The position numbers and the translations under genes are program-made. Shown here one piece after another: positions 48,401-62,496 of a stretch of 64,000 bases of DNA (positions within the stretch are counted from its first letter, which is position 1; every line of letters begins with the position of its first letter). A model generated the notes under the pieces. It saw only the letters and a program-made list of their open reading frames with translations. It had not been told where the DNA came from and searched no databases. Source of the stretch: Aristolochia californica (taxonomy: Eukaryota > Streptophyta > Magnoliopsida > Piperales > Aristolochiaceae); the NCBI GenBank assembly GCA_029961685.1, contig JARWKL010000002.1, positions 18,940,908 to 19,004,907 of the forward strand, in the 5' to 3' direction.

Positions 48401-50279
48401 ACACTCCCATTTTTCTTGAAAAAAAAAAGATGAGGCAAATAGATCATAACAAAATGAATATTTAAGATTTTATTTGTGTAAAAAATTGAAAACTATAGTA
48501 AATGTAAGTGAAGAAAATTATTTCACGCACTAAAAATGAACACCATAATTTTGTTATCCATGTTTGGGAAATTCCACTAGTACAACCCCTAATAGCTTGG
48601 TGGAATTTTATAAGAAAGAGATTTGTAATTGAACCAAAAATGTTTGAAATATGGATATACATGCCTGAACCATGTTGAAGATGCAAATGACCTAATGATC
48701 CAAAAATTTCAAGGAGTAGAAAATTTTAAACGGTCAAGTTAACTTGTGGTGGGATATTTACTAGAGCCAAACAACCCACTTTTTCCCTATTTACATAAAG
48801 CGGACCTAACATCCATAGATCATCATAAATGTTTTGATCGATTAATAATGAGTAACGGCTATAATTTTTGTTAGAAATTACTTATGGTTTGGTAGTCAAC
48901 ACTCACTTAAAAATGCCTCACCACCCTTTTCCGTTGATTGCAAAACCCAATATATAAAAAACTAAAAGAGTTTACAATCCTTAAAAATCCCAAATACTTT
49001 TTGGAATTATCTCTCTCAGCATTTGTGCATTTTCATTTTGGATGTTAATTTTTTTTTTTCAAATCCAAACTTGAGTTTTCACTCTCCCTTTTTTCTCGTA
49101 AACAAAAAGAAAATTCAAATGGATCACAACGAAATGAAAATGTTAGAGTTTATGTTTGTAAAAAATAAAAAACTATAATAAATTTAAGGGAAAAAAATTA
49201 TTTCCTGCACAAAAAATGAACACCAAAGTTTTGTTATCCATGTTTTGGAAATTCCACTAGTACAACCCCTAATAGCTTGGTGGAATTTTATAAGAAAGAG
49301 ATTTCTTAATTATCCTAATATGTTTTAAATGTGGATATGCATGCCTGAAACTTGTTGCAGATGCAAATGACCTAATGATCTAAAACTTTCAAGGAGTAGA
49401 AAAATTTTAATTCTCAAGTTAACGTGTGGTGGGATATTTACTAAAGTCAAACAACCCACTTTTTGCCTATTTAAAAAAAGCGGACATAACAATCAAAGAT
49501 CATCATAAATGTCTTGATAGATTAATGATGTGTAACGGCTACAATTTTTGTTAGAAATGACTTAAGGTTTGGGAGTCAACACTTAGTTAAAAATGTCTCG
49601 CCCCCCCTTTTTCGATGATTGCAAAACCTAATATATAAAAAATTAAAAGAGTTTACAATCCTTAAAAATCACATATACTTTTTGGAATTATTTCTCTCAA
49701 CATTTGTGCATTTCCATTTTGAATGTTTAATTTTTTTTTCAAATCCAATCTTGAGTTTTCACTCTCTCTTTTTTCACTTAAAAAAAAGATAAGGCAAATA
49801 GATCACAACAAAATGCAAATTTTTGAGTTGATATTTGTAAAAAATCAAAAAATACAATAAATATAAACGAAGAAAATGATTTCATGCACTAAACATCAAC
49901 ACCAAAGTTTTGTTATCCTTGTTTGGGAAATTCCACAAGTACATCCCCTAATAGCTTGGGGGAATTTTATAAGAAAGAGATTTCTAAATTATCCTAATAT
50001 GTTTTAAATGTGGATATGCATGCCTCAAAACATGTTGCAAATGCAAATGACCTAAAGATCAAAAATTTTCAAGGAGTATAAAATTTTACATGCTCAAGTT
50101 AACATGCGGTGGAATATTTACCAGAGCCAAACAACCCACTTTTTACCGATTTACAAAAAGCGGCCCTAACAATCATAGGTCATCGTAAACGTTTTGATCG
50201 ATTAATAATCTGTAACGGCTATAAGTTTTTTTAGAAATGACTTATGGTTTGGGAGTCAACACTCAGTTAAAAATGCCTC

Positions 50280-50321
<42 letters not shown>

Positions 50322-53300
50322 TCTTTTCCGATGGTTGCAAAAGCTAATATATAAAAAACTAAAAGAGTTTACAGTCCCTAAAAATCATAGATACTTTTCG
50401 GAATTATCTCCCTCAATATTTGTGCATTTATTTTTTGGATATTCAAATTTTTTTCAAATCCATTCTTCGGTTTTCACTCCAATTTTTCTCGTAAAAAAAA
50501 AAAGATTAGGCAAATTGATCACAACAAATCGAAAATTTTAGAGTTTATGTATGCAAAAAAAATTAAAACTATAGTAAATGGAAGTGAAGAAAATTATTTC
50601 ACGCACTAAAAATGAACACCAAAATTTTTTTATCCATGTTTGAGAAATTCCACTAGTACAACCCCTAATAGCTTGGCGGAATTTTATAAGAAAGAGATTT
50701 CTAATTGATCCTAACATGTTTTAAATAAGGATATGCATGCCTGAAACATGTTGAAGATGCAAATGACCTAATGATCCAAAAATTTCAAGGAGAAGAAAAC
50801 TTTAAATGTCAAGTTAATGTGCAAAGGGATATATACCAATCCCAAACAACCCACTTTTTTCATATTTACAAAAAGCGGACCTAACAAGCATAGATCATCG
50901 TAAACGTTTTGATAGATTAATAATGTGTAACGACAATAATGTTTGTTAGAAAAGACTTATGGTTTGGGAGTCAACACTCAGTTAAAAATTCCTCGCCACC
51001 CCTTTTCCAATGATTACAAAACCTAATAAATAAAAAACTCAAAGAGATTACAGTCCTTAAAAATCACAGACACTTTTTAGAATTATCTCTCTCAGCATTT
51101 GTGCATTTCCTTTTTGGATGTTCATTTTTTTTTCAAATCCAAAGTTTGGTTTTCACACTTCCATTTTTCTCATAAACAAAATGATAAGGCAAAACAATCA
51201 CAAAAAAATATGAAATTTTAGAGCTTATGTATGCAAAAAATTGAAAACTATTATAAATGTAAGCGAACAAAATTATTTCACGCATTAGAAATGAACACCA
51301 AAGTTTTGTTATCCATGTTTGGGAAATTCAACTAGTACAACCCCTAATAGCTTGGTGAAATTTTATAAGAAAGAGATTTCTAATTAATCCTAACATGTTT
51401 TAAATATGGATATGCATGCCTGAAGCATGGTTAAGATGCAAATGACCTAATGATCCAAAAATTTCAAGGAGTAGAAAAAATTAAATGATCCAGTTTACGT
51501 GAAGTGGGATATTTACCAGAATCAAACTACCTAGTTTGAGCCTATTTAAAAAAAGCGAACCTAACAATCATAGGTTATCGTAAACATTTTGATCGATTAA
51601 TAATGTGTAATGCCATACTTTTTGTTAGAAATGACTTATGGTTTGGGAGCCAACACTCTATTAAAAATGCCTCGCTCTCCCTTTTCCAATGATTGCGAAA
51701 CCTAATATATAATAATTTGAAAGAATTTACAATCCTTAAAAATCACATATACATTTTTGAATTATCTCTCTCAGCATTTCTGCATTTCTATTTTGGATGT
51801 TCAATTTTTTTCAAATCCAAACTTGAGTTTTCACTACCCCATTTTTCTCGAAAACAAAAAGACAAGGCAAAGAGATTGCAAAAAAATTAAAGTTTTTAGA
51901 GTTTATGTATGAAAAAATTGAAAACTATGATAAAAGTAAGTGAAGATAATTATATCACGCACTAAAAATGATCACCAAAGTTTTGTTATCCATGTTTGGG
52001 AAATTCCACTAGTATATCCCCTCATATCTTGGTGAAATTTTATAAGAAAGAGATTTCTAATTGATCCTAACATGTTTTAAATATAGATATGCATGCCTAA
52101 AACCTGTGGAAGATGCAAACAACCAAATGATCCAAAAATTTTTAGAAGAAAAATTTAAATTCTCATGTTAACATGTAGTGGGATATTTAATAGAGCCAAA
52201 CAACCCACTTTTTGCCTATTTACAAAAAGCAAACCTAACAATCATGGATCATCGTAAATGTTTTGATTGGTTAATGATGTATAACGGCTGTAATTTTTGT
52301 TAGAAATGACTTATGGTTTGAGAGTCAACACTTAGTTAAAAATGCGTCGCCGCCCCTTTTCCGTTGATTTCAAAACCTAATATATAAAAAACTAAAAGAG
52401 TTTACAATCCTTAAAAATCACAGATAGTTTTTGGAATTCTCTCTCTCAGCATTTGTTCATTTCCATTTTGGATGTTTAATTTTTTTTCAGATCCAAACTT
52501 GAGTTTTCACTCTCCCATTTTTCTCGTAAACAAAAAAGATATAAAGCAAATAGATCGCAACAAAATGAAAATTTTAGAGTTCATGTGTTCAAAAAAATTT
52601 GAAAACTATAATAAATTTAAGTGAAGAAAATTATTTCACGCACTAAAAATGAACACCAAAGTTTTGTTATCCATGTTTGGGAAATTCCACTAGTATAACC
52701 CTTTATAACTTGATGGAATTTTATAAGAAAGAGATTTCTAATTGATCCTAAATGTTTTAAATTTGGATATGCGTGCCTGAAACATGTTAAAGATGCAAAT
52801 GACCTAATGGTCCAAAAATTTCAAGGAGTAGAAAAAATTAAATTTTCAAGTTAACGTACGGTGGGAGAGTTGCCGGAGCCAAACCACCCACTTTTTGCCT
52901 TTTTACAAAAAGCGGACCAAACAATCATAGATCTTTATAAATTTTATGATCGATTAATGATGTCTAACAGCTATAATTTTTGTTGAAAATTAATTATGGT
53001 TTGGGTGTCAACCCTCGGTTAAAAATGCCTCGCCCCCTTTTTTTGATGATTGCAAAACCTAATATATAAAAAACTAAAAGAGTTTACAATCCATAAAAAT
53101 CATAGATACTTTTTGAAATTATATCTCTCAGCATTTCAACATTTCCATTTTGGATGTTCAATTTTTTTTCAAATCCAAACTTGAGTTTTCACTCTCCCAT
53201 TTTTCTCGAAAACAAAAAGATAAGGTAAATAGATCACAAAAAAATAAAATTTTAAGAGTTTATGTATGCAAAAAATTGAAAACTATAAAAAAAGCAAGTG

Positions 53301-53709
53301 AAGAAAGTTATTTCATGCACTAAAAATGAACACCAAAGTTTTGTTATCCATGTTTAGGAAATTCCACTAGTATAACCCCTAATTGCTTGGTGGAATTTTA
53401 TAAGAAAGAGAAATCAAATTGATCCAAACAGGTTTTAAATATGGATATGCGTGCCTGAAACATATTGAAGATGCAAAAAGACCTAATGATCCAAAAATTT
53501 CAAGAAGTAGCAAAAATTAAATTCCCAAGTTAATGTGCGGTGGGATAGTTACCAAAGCCAAACATCCCACTCTTTGCCTATTAACAAAAAGTGGACCTAA
53601 CAATCATAGATCATTGTAAATGTTTTGATCGATTAATGATGTGTAACGGCTTTAATTTTTGTTAGAAATATGTTATGGTTTAGGAGTCAACACTCATTTA
53701 AAATGCCAC
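42437..53709. repeat. Array block of mostly regular monomers
   Basis: About 17 monomers, mostly 640-690 bp. Exceptions are a short unit of about 420 bp (45105-45525), where GCAAATAG joins ACCTAATGATC near 45297 at a shared GCAAAT, and a deletion of about 50 bp near 43580. Many monomers at 40340-49990 share CTAAATTATCCTAATATG and ATGTTGCAGATGC, a local variant group. One long C run lies at 50281. No gene. Confidence 0.8.
50281..50318. repeat. Expanded poly(C), 38 bases
   Basis: 38 uninterrupted C at the standard phase, in an otherwise regular stretch of the array. Confidence 0.95.
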
Positions 53710-55090
53710 ACCCCCCCTTTTCTGATGATTGTAAAACATAATATATAAAAATCTAAAGGAGTTTACAATCCTTAAAAATCACATATACTTTTAGGAATTA
53801 TATTTCTTAGCATTTGTGCTTTTCCATTTTGGATGTTCAATTTTTTTTCAACTCCAAACTTGAATTTTCACTCTCATATTATATCTCTCACCATTTGTGC
53901 ATTTCCATTTTCAATCTCCCATTTTCTCATAAACAAAAAAAATAAGGCGAATAGATCACAACAAAATGAAAATTTTCGAGTTTATGCTTTCAAAAAATAA
54001 AAAAATATAATAAATGTAAGAGAAGAAAATTATTTCACGCAATAAAAATGAACACCAAAGTTTTGTTATCCATGTTTGGGAAACTCCACTTGTACAACCC
54101 CTAATAGCTTGGTAGAATTTTATAAGAAAGATATTTCTAATTGATCCTAACATGTTTTAAATATGGATATGCATGCCTGAAACAAGTTCAAGATGCAAAA
54201 ATTTCGAATAGAAAAATTTTAATTCTCAAGTTAAAGTGTGGTGGAATATTTACTAAAGCCAAACAACCCAGTTTTTTTCCTATTTACAAAAAGCGAACCT
54301 AACAATCATAGATCATCGTAAATATTTTGATCGATTAATGAAGTGTAATGGATATATTTTTTATTAGAAATGATTTATGGTTTGGGAGTCAACACTCATT
54401 TAAAAATGCCTTGCCACCCCTTTTCCGATGATTTCAAAACCTATTATATAAAAATCTATAGAATTTACAATCCTTAAAAATCACAGATAATTTTAGGAAT
54501 TATATCTCTCAAAATTTGTGCATTTTTGTTTTGGATGTTCAATTTTTTTCTACTCCAAACTTGAATTTTCACTCTCCCATTTTTCTCATAAACAAAAAGA
54601 TAAGGCAAATAGATCACAACAAAATGAAAATTTTAGAATTTATGTATGCAAAAACTCAAAAACTATAATAAATGTAAGTGAAGAAAATTATTTCACGTAC
54701 TAAAAATGAACAATAAAGTTTTGTTATCCATGTTTTGGAAATTCCACTAGTACAACCCCTTATAGCTTGGTGGAATTTTATATGAAAGAGATTTATAATT
54801 GATCCTACATGTTTTAAATATGGATATGCATGCCTGAAACATGTTGAAGATACAAATGACCTAATGATCCAAAAATTTCAAGGAGAAGAAAAAAGTTAAA
54901 TTCTCAAGTTAACGTGCGGTGGGATAGTTACTAGAGCGAAACAACCCTCTTTTTGCCTATTTACAAAAAGTGGACATATCAATCATAGATCATCGTAAAT
55001 GTTTTGATCGATTAATGATGTGTAATGGCTATAATTTTTGTTAGAAATGACTTATGGTTTGGGAGTCAACACTCATTTAAAAATGCCTCG
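53710..55090. repeat. CAACTCC-subfamily monomer pair
   Basis: Two adjacent monomers in which the usual TTTCAAATCCAAACTTGAG becomes TCAACTCCAAACTTGAA or CTACTCCAAACTTGAA (about 53848 and 54550). Both also have AAAAATCTAWAG and TATATTTCT/TATATCTCT variants. The first monomer has a local re-duplication (TATATCTCTCACCATTTGTG) near 53880. Confidence 0.7.
54172..54272. repeat. Monomer segment with a shared deletion, copy 1
   Basis: GCATGCCTGAAACAAGTTC is followed by AAGATGCAAAAATTTCGAAT, which lacks the usual TGACCTAATGATCC, and then GTGTGGTGGAATATTTACTA. It is almost identical to 59590-59690. Confidence 0.85.
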
Positions 55091-57129
55091 CCACCCCTCT
55101 TCCTATGATTGCAAAACCCAATATATAAAAAACTAAAAGTGTTTACAATCCTTAAAAATCACATATACTTTTTGAAATTATCTCTCTCAGCATTTGTGCA
55201 TTTCCATTTTGGATGTTCAATTATTTTTCAAATCCAAACTTGAGTTTTCACTGTCCCATTTTTCTCAAAAACTAAAAGATAAGGCAAATAGATCACAAAA
55301 AAAATGAAAATTTTAGAGTTTATGTATGCAAAAAATTAAAACTATAATAAAAGTAAGTGAAGAAAATTATTTCACACACTAAAAATGAACACCAAAGTTT
55401 TGTTATCTATGTTTGGAAAATTCCACTAGTATAACCCCTAATAGCTTGGTGGAATATTATAAGAAAGAGATATCAAATTGATCCTAACATGTTTTAAAAA
55501 TTGAAATGTGTGCCTGAAACATGTTGAAGATGCAAAATCACCAAATGATCCAAAAATTTCAAGGAGTAGAAAAAATTAAATTCTCAAGTTAACGTGCGGT
55601 GGGATAATTACTAGAGCCAAACCACCGACTTTTTGCCTATTTACAAAAAGCGGACCTATCAATCATAGATCATCGTAATTATTTTTAATGATTAATGATG
55701 GGTAATGAATATAATGTTTCTTAGAAATGACTTATGGTTTGGGAGTCCACATTCAGTTAAAAATGCCTCGCACCCCCCCTTTTTCGATGATTGCAAAACC
55801 TAATATATAAAACACTAAAAGAGTTTACAATCCTTAAAAATCACATATACTTTTTGGAATTATTTCTCTCAGCATTTTGTGCATTTCCATTTTGGATGTT
55901 CAATTTTTTTTCAAATCCAAACTTCTGTTTTCACTCTCCCACTTTTCCTGAAAAAAAAAGATAAGGCAAATAGATCACAACAAAATGAAAATTTTATAGT
56001 TTATGTATGCAAAAAATCAAAAACTATAATAAAAGTAAGTAAAGAAAATTATTTCACGCACTAAAAATGAACACCAAAGTTTTATTATCCATGTTGGCAA
56101 ATTCCACTAGTATAACCCCTAATAGCTTGGTGGAATTTTGTAAAATAGAGATATCAAATTGATCCTAACAAGTTTTAAATATGGATATACGTGCCTGAAA
56201 CATGTTGAAAATGAAAAATGACCTAATGATCCAAAAATTTTAAGGAAATAAAAAAATTAAATTCTCAAGTTAACGTGCGGAGGGATATTTACCAAAGCCA
56301 AACATCCCACTTTTTGTCTATTAACAAAAACCGGACCTAACAATCATAGAGATCGTAAATTTTTTGATCGATTAATGATGTGTAATGGTTATAATGTTTG
56401 TTAGAAATGACTTATTGTTTGGGAGTCAACACTTAGTTAAAAAAGCCTCGCCTCCCCTTTTCTGATTATTGCAAAACCTAATATATAAAAGACTAAAAGA
56501 CTTTAAAATCCTTAAAAATCACAGATACTTGTTAGAATTATCTCTCTCAGCATTTGTGCATTTCCAATTTGGATGTACAATTTTTTTTCATATCCAAACT
56601 TTGGTTTTCACTCTCCCATTTTTCTCGTAAACAAAAAGATAAGGCAAATAGATCACAACAAAAATGAAATTTCGAGTTTATGTATGCAAAAAATTGAAAA
56701 CTATAATAAATTTATGTGAAGAAAATTATTTCACGCACTAAAAATGTTTACCAAAGTTTTGTTATCCTTGATTGGGAAATTCCACTAGTACAACTCCTAA
56801 TAGTTAGGTGGAATTTGATAAGAAAGAGATTTCTAATTGATCCTAACATGTTTTATATGTGGATATGCATGCATGAAACATGTTGATGATGTAAATGACC
56901 TACTGATCCAAAAATTTCAAGGGGAAGAAAAAATTAAATTCTCAAGTAAACGTGCAGTGGGATATTTACCAGAGCCAAACAACCCACTCTTTGCCCTTTT
57001 AAAAAGTGGACCTAACAATCATAGGTCATCATCGTAAATGTTTTGATTGATTAATGATGTGTAACGGCTATAATTTTTGTTAGAAATGACTTATCGTGTG
57101 GGTGTCAACACTCATTTAAAAATGCCTCG

Positions 57130-58487
57130 CCCCCCCTTTTTCGATGATTGTGAAACCAAACATATAAAAATCTAAAAGAGTTTACAATCCATAAAAATCA
57201 CAGATTCTTTTTGGAATTATATCTCTCAGCATTTGTGCATTTTCATTTTGGATGATGAATTTTTTTCAACTCCAAACTTGAATTTTTTCTCTCCTATTTT
57301 TCTTGAAAACAAAAAGATAAGGCAAAACGATGACAACGAAATGAAAATTTTAGAGTTTACGTTAAAAAATAAATAAATAAATAAATGTAAGTGAAGAAAA
57401 TTATTTCACACACTACAAATGAACACCAAAGTTCTGTTATCCATGTTTGGGAAATTCCTCTAGTACAACCCCTAATAGCTTGGTGGATTTTATAAGAAAG
57501 AGATTTCTAATTGATCCTAACATATTTTAAATATGGATATGCATGCCTAAAACATTATGAAAATGCAAAATGACCAAAAGATCCAAAATTTTTGAGTAAA
57601 AAAATTTAAATTCTCAAGTTAACATGCGGTGGGATAGTTACCAGAGCCAAACAACCCACTTTTTGCCTATTAACAAAAAGCGGACCTATCAATGATAGAT
57701 CATCGTAAATGTTTTGTTCGATTAATGATGTGTAACGGCTATAATTTTTGTCTGAAATGACTTATGGTTTGGGAGTTAACACTCAGTTAAGAATGCCTCG
57801 TCCTCCCTTTTCCTATGATTGCAAAACCTAATATATAAAAATATAAAAGAGTTTAAAACCCTTAAAAATCACAGATACTTTTTGGAATTATATCTCTCAG
57901 CATTTGTGCATTTCCATTTTGGATGTTCAATTTTTTCTCAACTCCAAACTTTAATTTTCACTCTCCCATTTTTCTTGTAAATAAAAAGAAAAGGAAATTA
58001 GATCGTAAAAAAATGAAAAATATGAGTTTATGTATGCAAAAAATTAGACTATAATAAATGTAAGTGAAGAAAATTATTTCACGCACTAAAAATTAACACC
58101 AAAGTTTTGTTATCTATGTTTGGGAAATTCCACTAGTACAACCCCTAATTGCTTGGTGGAATTTTATAAGAAAGAGATTTCAAATTGATCCTAACATGTT
58201 TTAAATATGGATATGCGTGCCTGAAACATGTTGAAGATGCAAGATGACCTAATGATCCAAAAATTTCAAGGAGTAGAAAAAATTAAATTCTCAAGTTAAC
58301 GTGCGGTGCGATAATTACCAGAGCCAAACAACACACTTTTTGCCTATGTACAAAAAGCGGACCTAACAATAATAGATCATCGTAAATATGTTGATCGATT
58401 AATGATGTGTAACAGCTATAATTTTCGTTAGAAATGACTTTATGGTTTTGGAGTCAACACTCATTTAAAAATGTCTCGCCCCCCTAT
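57130..58487. repeat. CAACTCC-subfamily monomer pair, five monomers later
   Basis: Monomers at 57130 and 57800 carry the same CAACTCCAAACTT variant, AAAAATCTAAAAGAG or AAAAATATAAAAGAG, and TTATATCTCTCAGC. The offset from the pair at 53710 is 3385-3420 bp, again about five monomers. A further member lies at 62497. Confidence 0.65.
57365..57386. repeat. AAAT microsatellite within a monomer
   Basis: About five AAAT units replace the usual AAAAATTGAAAACTATAATAAATG segment. A simple slippage product. Confidence 0.8.
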
Positions 58488-59155
58488 TTCCAATGATTGC
58501 AAAACCTAACATATAAAAAACTAAAAAAATATACAATCCTTAAAAATCACAGATACTTTTTGGAATTATCTCTCTCAGCATTTGTGCATTTCCATTTTGG
58601 ATGTTCAATTTTTTTTCAAATCCAAACTTGAGTTTTCACTCTCCCATTTTTCCCGAAAACCGAAAAATAAGGCAAATAGATCACAAAAAAAATAAAAATT
58701 TTAGAGTTTATGTTTGCAAAAATTCTAAAACTATAATAAAATTAAGGAATAAAATAATTTCCCGCACAAAAAATGAACACCAAAGTTTAGTTATCCATGT
58801 TTGGGAAATTCCACTAGGACAACCCCAAATAGCTTGGTGGAATTTTATAAGAAAGAGATTTCTAATTGATTCTAACATGTTTTAAATATGGATATGCATG
58901 TTTGAAATATCTTGATGATGCAAATGACCTAATGATCCAAACTTTTCAAGGAGTAGAAAAAATTAAATTCTCAAGTTAACGTGCAGTGGGATATTTACTA
59001 GTGCCAAACAACCCACTTTTTGCCTATTTAAAAAAAGCGGACCTAACAATCATAGGTCAACCTAAATATTTTGATAGAACAATGATGTGTAATGGCTATA
59101 TTTTTTGTTAGAAATGACTTATGGTTTGGGAGTCAACAATCAAATAAAAAAGCCT

Positions 59156-59179
59156 CCCCCCCCCCCCCCCCCCCCCCCC
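59156..59179. repeat. Expanded poly(C), 24 bases
   Basis: 24 uninterrupted C between AGCCT and TTTTCCGATGATTGC. Confidence 0.95.
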
Positions 59180-59589
59180 TTTTCCGATGATTGCAAAACC
59201 TCATATATAAAAACCTAAAAGAGTTTACATTCCTAAAATATCACAGATACTTTTTGGAATTATCACTCTAAGCATTTGTGCATTTTCATTTCGGATGTTC
59301 AATGTTTTTCAAATCAAAACTTGAGTTTTCACTCTCCCTTTTTTCTCGTAAACAAAAAGATAAGGCAAAAAGATCTCAACAAAATGAAAATTTTAAAGTT
59401 TATGTAAGCAAAAAATCGAAAACTATCATAAATGTAAGTGAATAAAATTATTTCACGCACTAAAAATGAAAACCAAAGTTTTATTATCCATGTTTGGGAT
59501 ATTTCACTACTACAACCTCTAATAGCTTGGTGGAATTTTATAAGAAAGAGATTTCAAATTGATCCTAACATGTTTTAAATATGGATATG

Positions 59590-59690
59590 CATGCCTGAAA
59601 CAAGTTCAAGATGCAAAAATTTCGAATAGAAAAATTTTAATTCTCAAGTTAACGTGTGGTGGAATATTTACTAAAGCCAAACAACCCAGA
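59590..59690. repeat. Monomer segment with a shared deletion, copy 2
   Basis: Same deletion and variants as 54172-54272, offset about 5418 bp (eight monomers). Just after it, near 59690, ACAACCCAGA joins GTGAAAATTTTAATTTTCG and removes about 75 bp, so this unit is about 605 bp. Confidence 0.85.
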
Positions 59691-60432
59691 GTGAAAATTT
59701 TAATTTTCGTTAGAAATGACTTATGGTTTGCGAGTCAACACTCTATTAAAAATGCCTCGCCCTGCCTTTTCCGACGATGGCAAAACCTAATATATAAAAA
59801 ACTAAAAGATTTTACAATCCTTACAAATCACAGATACTTTTTAGAACTCTCAACATTTGTGCATTTCCATTTTGGATGTGCAATTGTTTTTCAAATCGAA
59901 ACATGAATTTTCACTCTCCCTTTTTTCTCGTAAACAAAAAGATAAGGCAAACAGATCACAAAAAAATGAAAAGTTTAGAGTTTATGTATGCAAAAAATAA
60001 AAAACTACAATAAATTTAAGTAAAGAAAATTATTTCACGCATTAAAAATGAAAACCAAAGTTTTGTTATCCATGTTTGGGAAATTCCACTAGTACATCCC
60101 CTAATAGCTTGGTGGAATTTTATAAGAAAATGATTTCTAATTGATCATAACATGTTTTAAACATGGATATGCAAGCCTGAAACATGCTGAATATGCAAAT
60201 GACCTAATGATACAAAATTTTCAAGGAGTATAAAAAATTAACTTCTCAAGTTAAAGTGAGGTGGGATATTTACAAGCGCCAAACAACCCACGTTTTGCCT
60301 ATTTACAAAAACCGGACCTAACAATCATAGATAATCGTAAATGTTTTGAACGATTAATGATGTGTCACGGCTATAATTTTTGTTAGAAATAACTTATTGT
60401 TTGGGAGTCAAAATTCAATTAAAAATGACTCG

Positions 60433-60464
60433 CCCGCACCCCCCCCCCCCTCCTCGCCCCCCTC
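60433..60464. repeat. Interrupted C-rich tract (longest run C12)
   Basis: C-rich tract with G, A and T interruptions and an internal second TCGCCCC, as if the end of the CCTCGCCCC motif had been copied twice. Longest run is 60439-60450. Confidence 0.9.
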
Positions 60465-61141
60465 TTTTTTAGATGATTGCAAAACCTAATATATAAATAA
60501 AATAGAAGAGTTCAAAATCCTTAACAATCACATAAAATTTTTGGAATTATCTCTCTCACCATTTGTGCATTTCCATTTTGGATGTTCAATTTTTTTTCAA
60601 AATCCAAATTTGAGTTTTCATTCTCCCTTTTTTCTCGTAAACAAAAAGATAAGGCAAATAGATCACACAACAAAATGAAAATTTTAGAGTTTGTGTATGT
60701 AAAAAATCAACAACTACAATAAATGTAAGTGAAGAAAATTATTTCACACACTAAAAATGAACACCAAAGTTTTGTTATCCATATTTGGGAAATTCCACTA
60801 GTAGAACCCCCTAATAGCTTGGTGGAATTTTATAAGAAAGAGATTTCGAATTGATCCTAACTTGTTTTAAATATGGATATGTATGCCTGAAATATGTTGA
60901 AGATGCAAATGACCTAATGATCCAATAATTTCAAGGTGTAGAAAAAATTAAATTCTCAAGTTAACGTGTGGGTGGATATTTACTAGAGCCAAACAACCCA
61001 CTTTTTTCGTATTTACAGAAAGCAGACCTAACAATCATAGATCATCATAAATGTTTTGATCGATTAATGATGTGTAACGGCTATAATTTTTGTTAGAAAT
61101 GACTTATGGTTTGGAAGTCAACACTCTGTTAAAAATGCCTC

Positions 61142-62496
61142 GCTCTCCCTTTTCAGATGATTGCAAAACCACAAATATATAAAAAACTAAAACAGTTTAC
61201 AACCCTTAAAAATCACAGAAACGTTTTGGAATTATCTCTCTCAGCATTTGTTCATTTCCATTTTGGATGTTCAATTTTTTTTCAAATCCAAACTTGAGTT
61301 TTCACTCTCCCATTTTTCTCCAAAACAAAAAGATAAGGCAAATAGTTGAGAACAAAATGAAAATTTTAGAGTTTATGTATGAAAAAATTGAAAACTATAG
61401 TTAAAGTAAGTGAAGAAAATTATTTCACGCACTAAAAATGAACACCAAAGTTTTTTTATCAATGTTTGGGAAATTCCACTAGTACAACCCCTAATAGCTT
61501 GGTGGAATTTTATAAGAAAGAGATTTCTAATTGATCCGAACATGTTTTAAATACAGATATGCATGCCTGAAAGATGATGAAGATGCAAATGACCAAATGA
61601 TCCAAAAATGTCGAGTACAAAAAATTAAATTCTCAAGTTAACGTACGGTGGGATAGTTACCAGAGCCAAACAACCTACTTTTTGCCTATTTACAAAAAGC
61701 GGACCTATCAATCATAGATCAACGTAAATGTTTTGATCAATTAATGATGTGTAACGGCTATAATTTTTGTTAGAAATGACTTATGGTTTGGAAGTCAACA
61801 CTTTGTTAAAAATGCCTCGCCCTCCCTTTGCAGATGATTGCAAAACCAAATATATAAAAAACTTAAACAGTTTACAACCCTTAAAAATCACAGAAACTTT
61901 TTGGAATTATCTCTCTCAGCATTTGTTCATTTCCATTTTGGATGTTCAATTTTTTTTCAAATCCAAACTTGAGTTTTCACTCTCCCATTTTTCTCCATAA
62001 CAAAAAGATGAGGAAAATAGTTGAGAACAAAATGAAAATTTTAGAGTTAATGTATGAAAAAAATTGAAAACTATAGTTAAAGTAAGGGAAGAAAATTATT
62101 TCACGCACTAAAAATGAACACCAATGTTTTGTTATCCATTTTTGGGAAATTCCACTAGTATAGCCCCTAATAGCTTGGTGGAATTTTATAAGAAAGAGAT
62201 TTCAAATTGATCCTAACATGTTTTAAATATGGATATACGTGCCTGAAACATGTTGAAGATGAAAATGAGCTAATGATCCCAAATTTTCAAGGAGTAGAAA
62301 AAATTAAATTCTCAAGTTTACAGGTGGGATATTTACTAGAACCAAACAACCCACTTTTTGCCTATTTACAAAAATTGGACCTAACAATCATAGATGATCG
62401 TAAATTTTTTGATCGATTAATGATGCGTAACGGCTATAATTTTTGTTGGAAATGACTTATGGTCGGGGAGTCAACACTCAGTAAAAAATGCCATGC
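61142..62496. repeat. Two nearly identical adjacent monomers
   Basis: Monomers at 61142 and 61820 share private variants: AAACAGTTTACAACCC, AATCACAGAAAC, TTGTTCATTTCC, TTTCTCCAWAACAAAAAGAT, AATAGTTGAGAACAAAATG and AACTATAGTTAAAGTAAG. They are far more alike than either is to its other neighbour, so this is a recent single-monomer duplication. Similarity drops in the last part of the second monomer. Confidence 0.88.
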
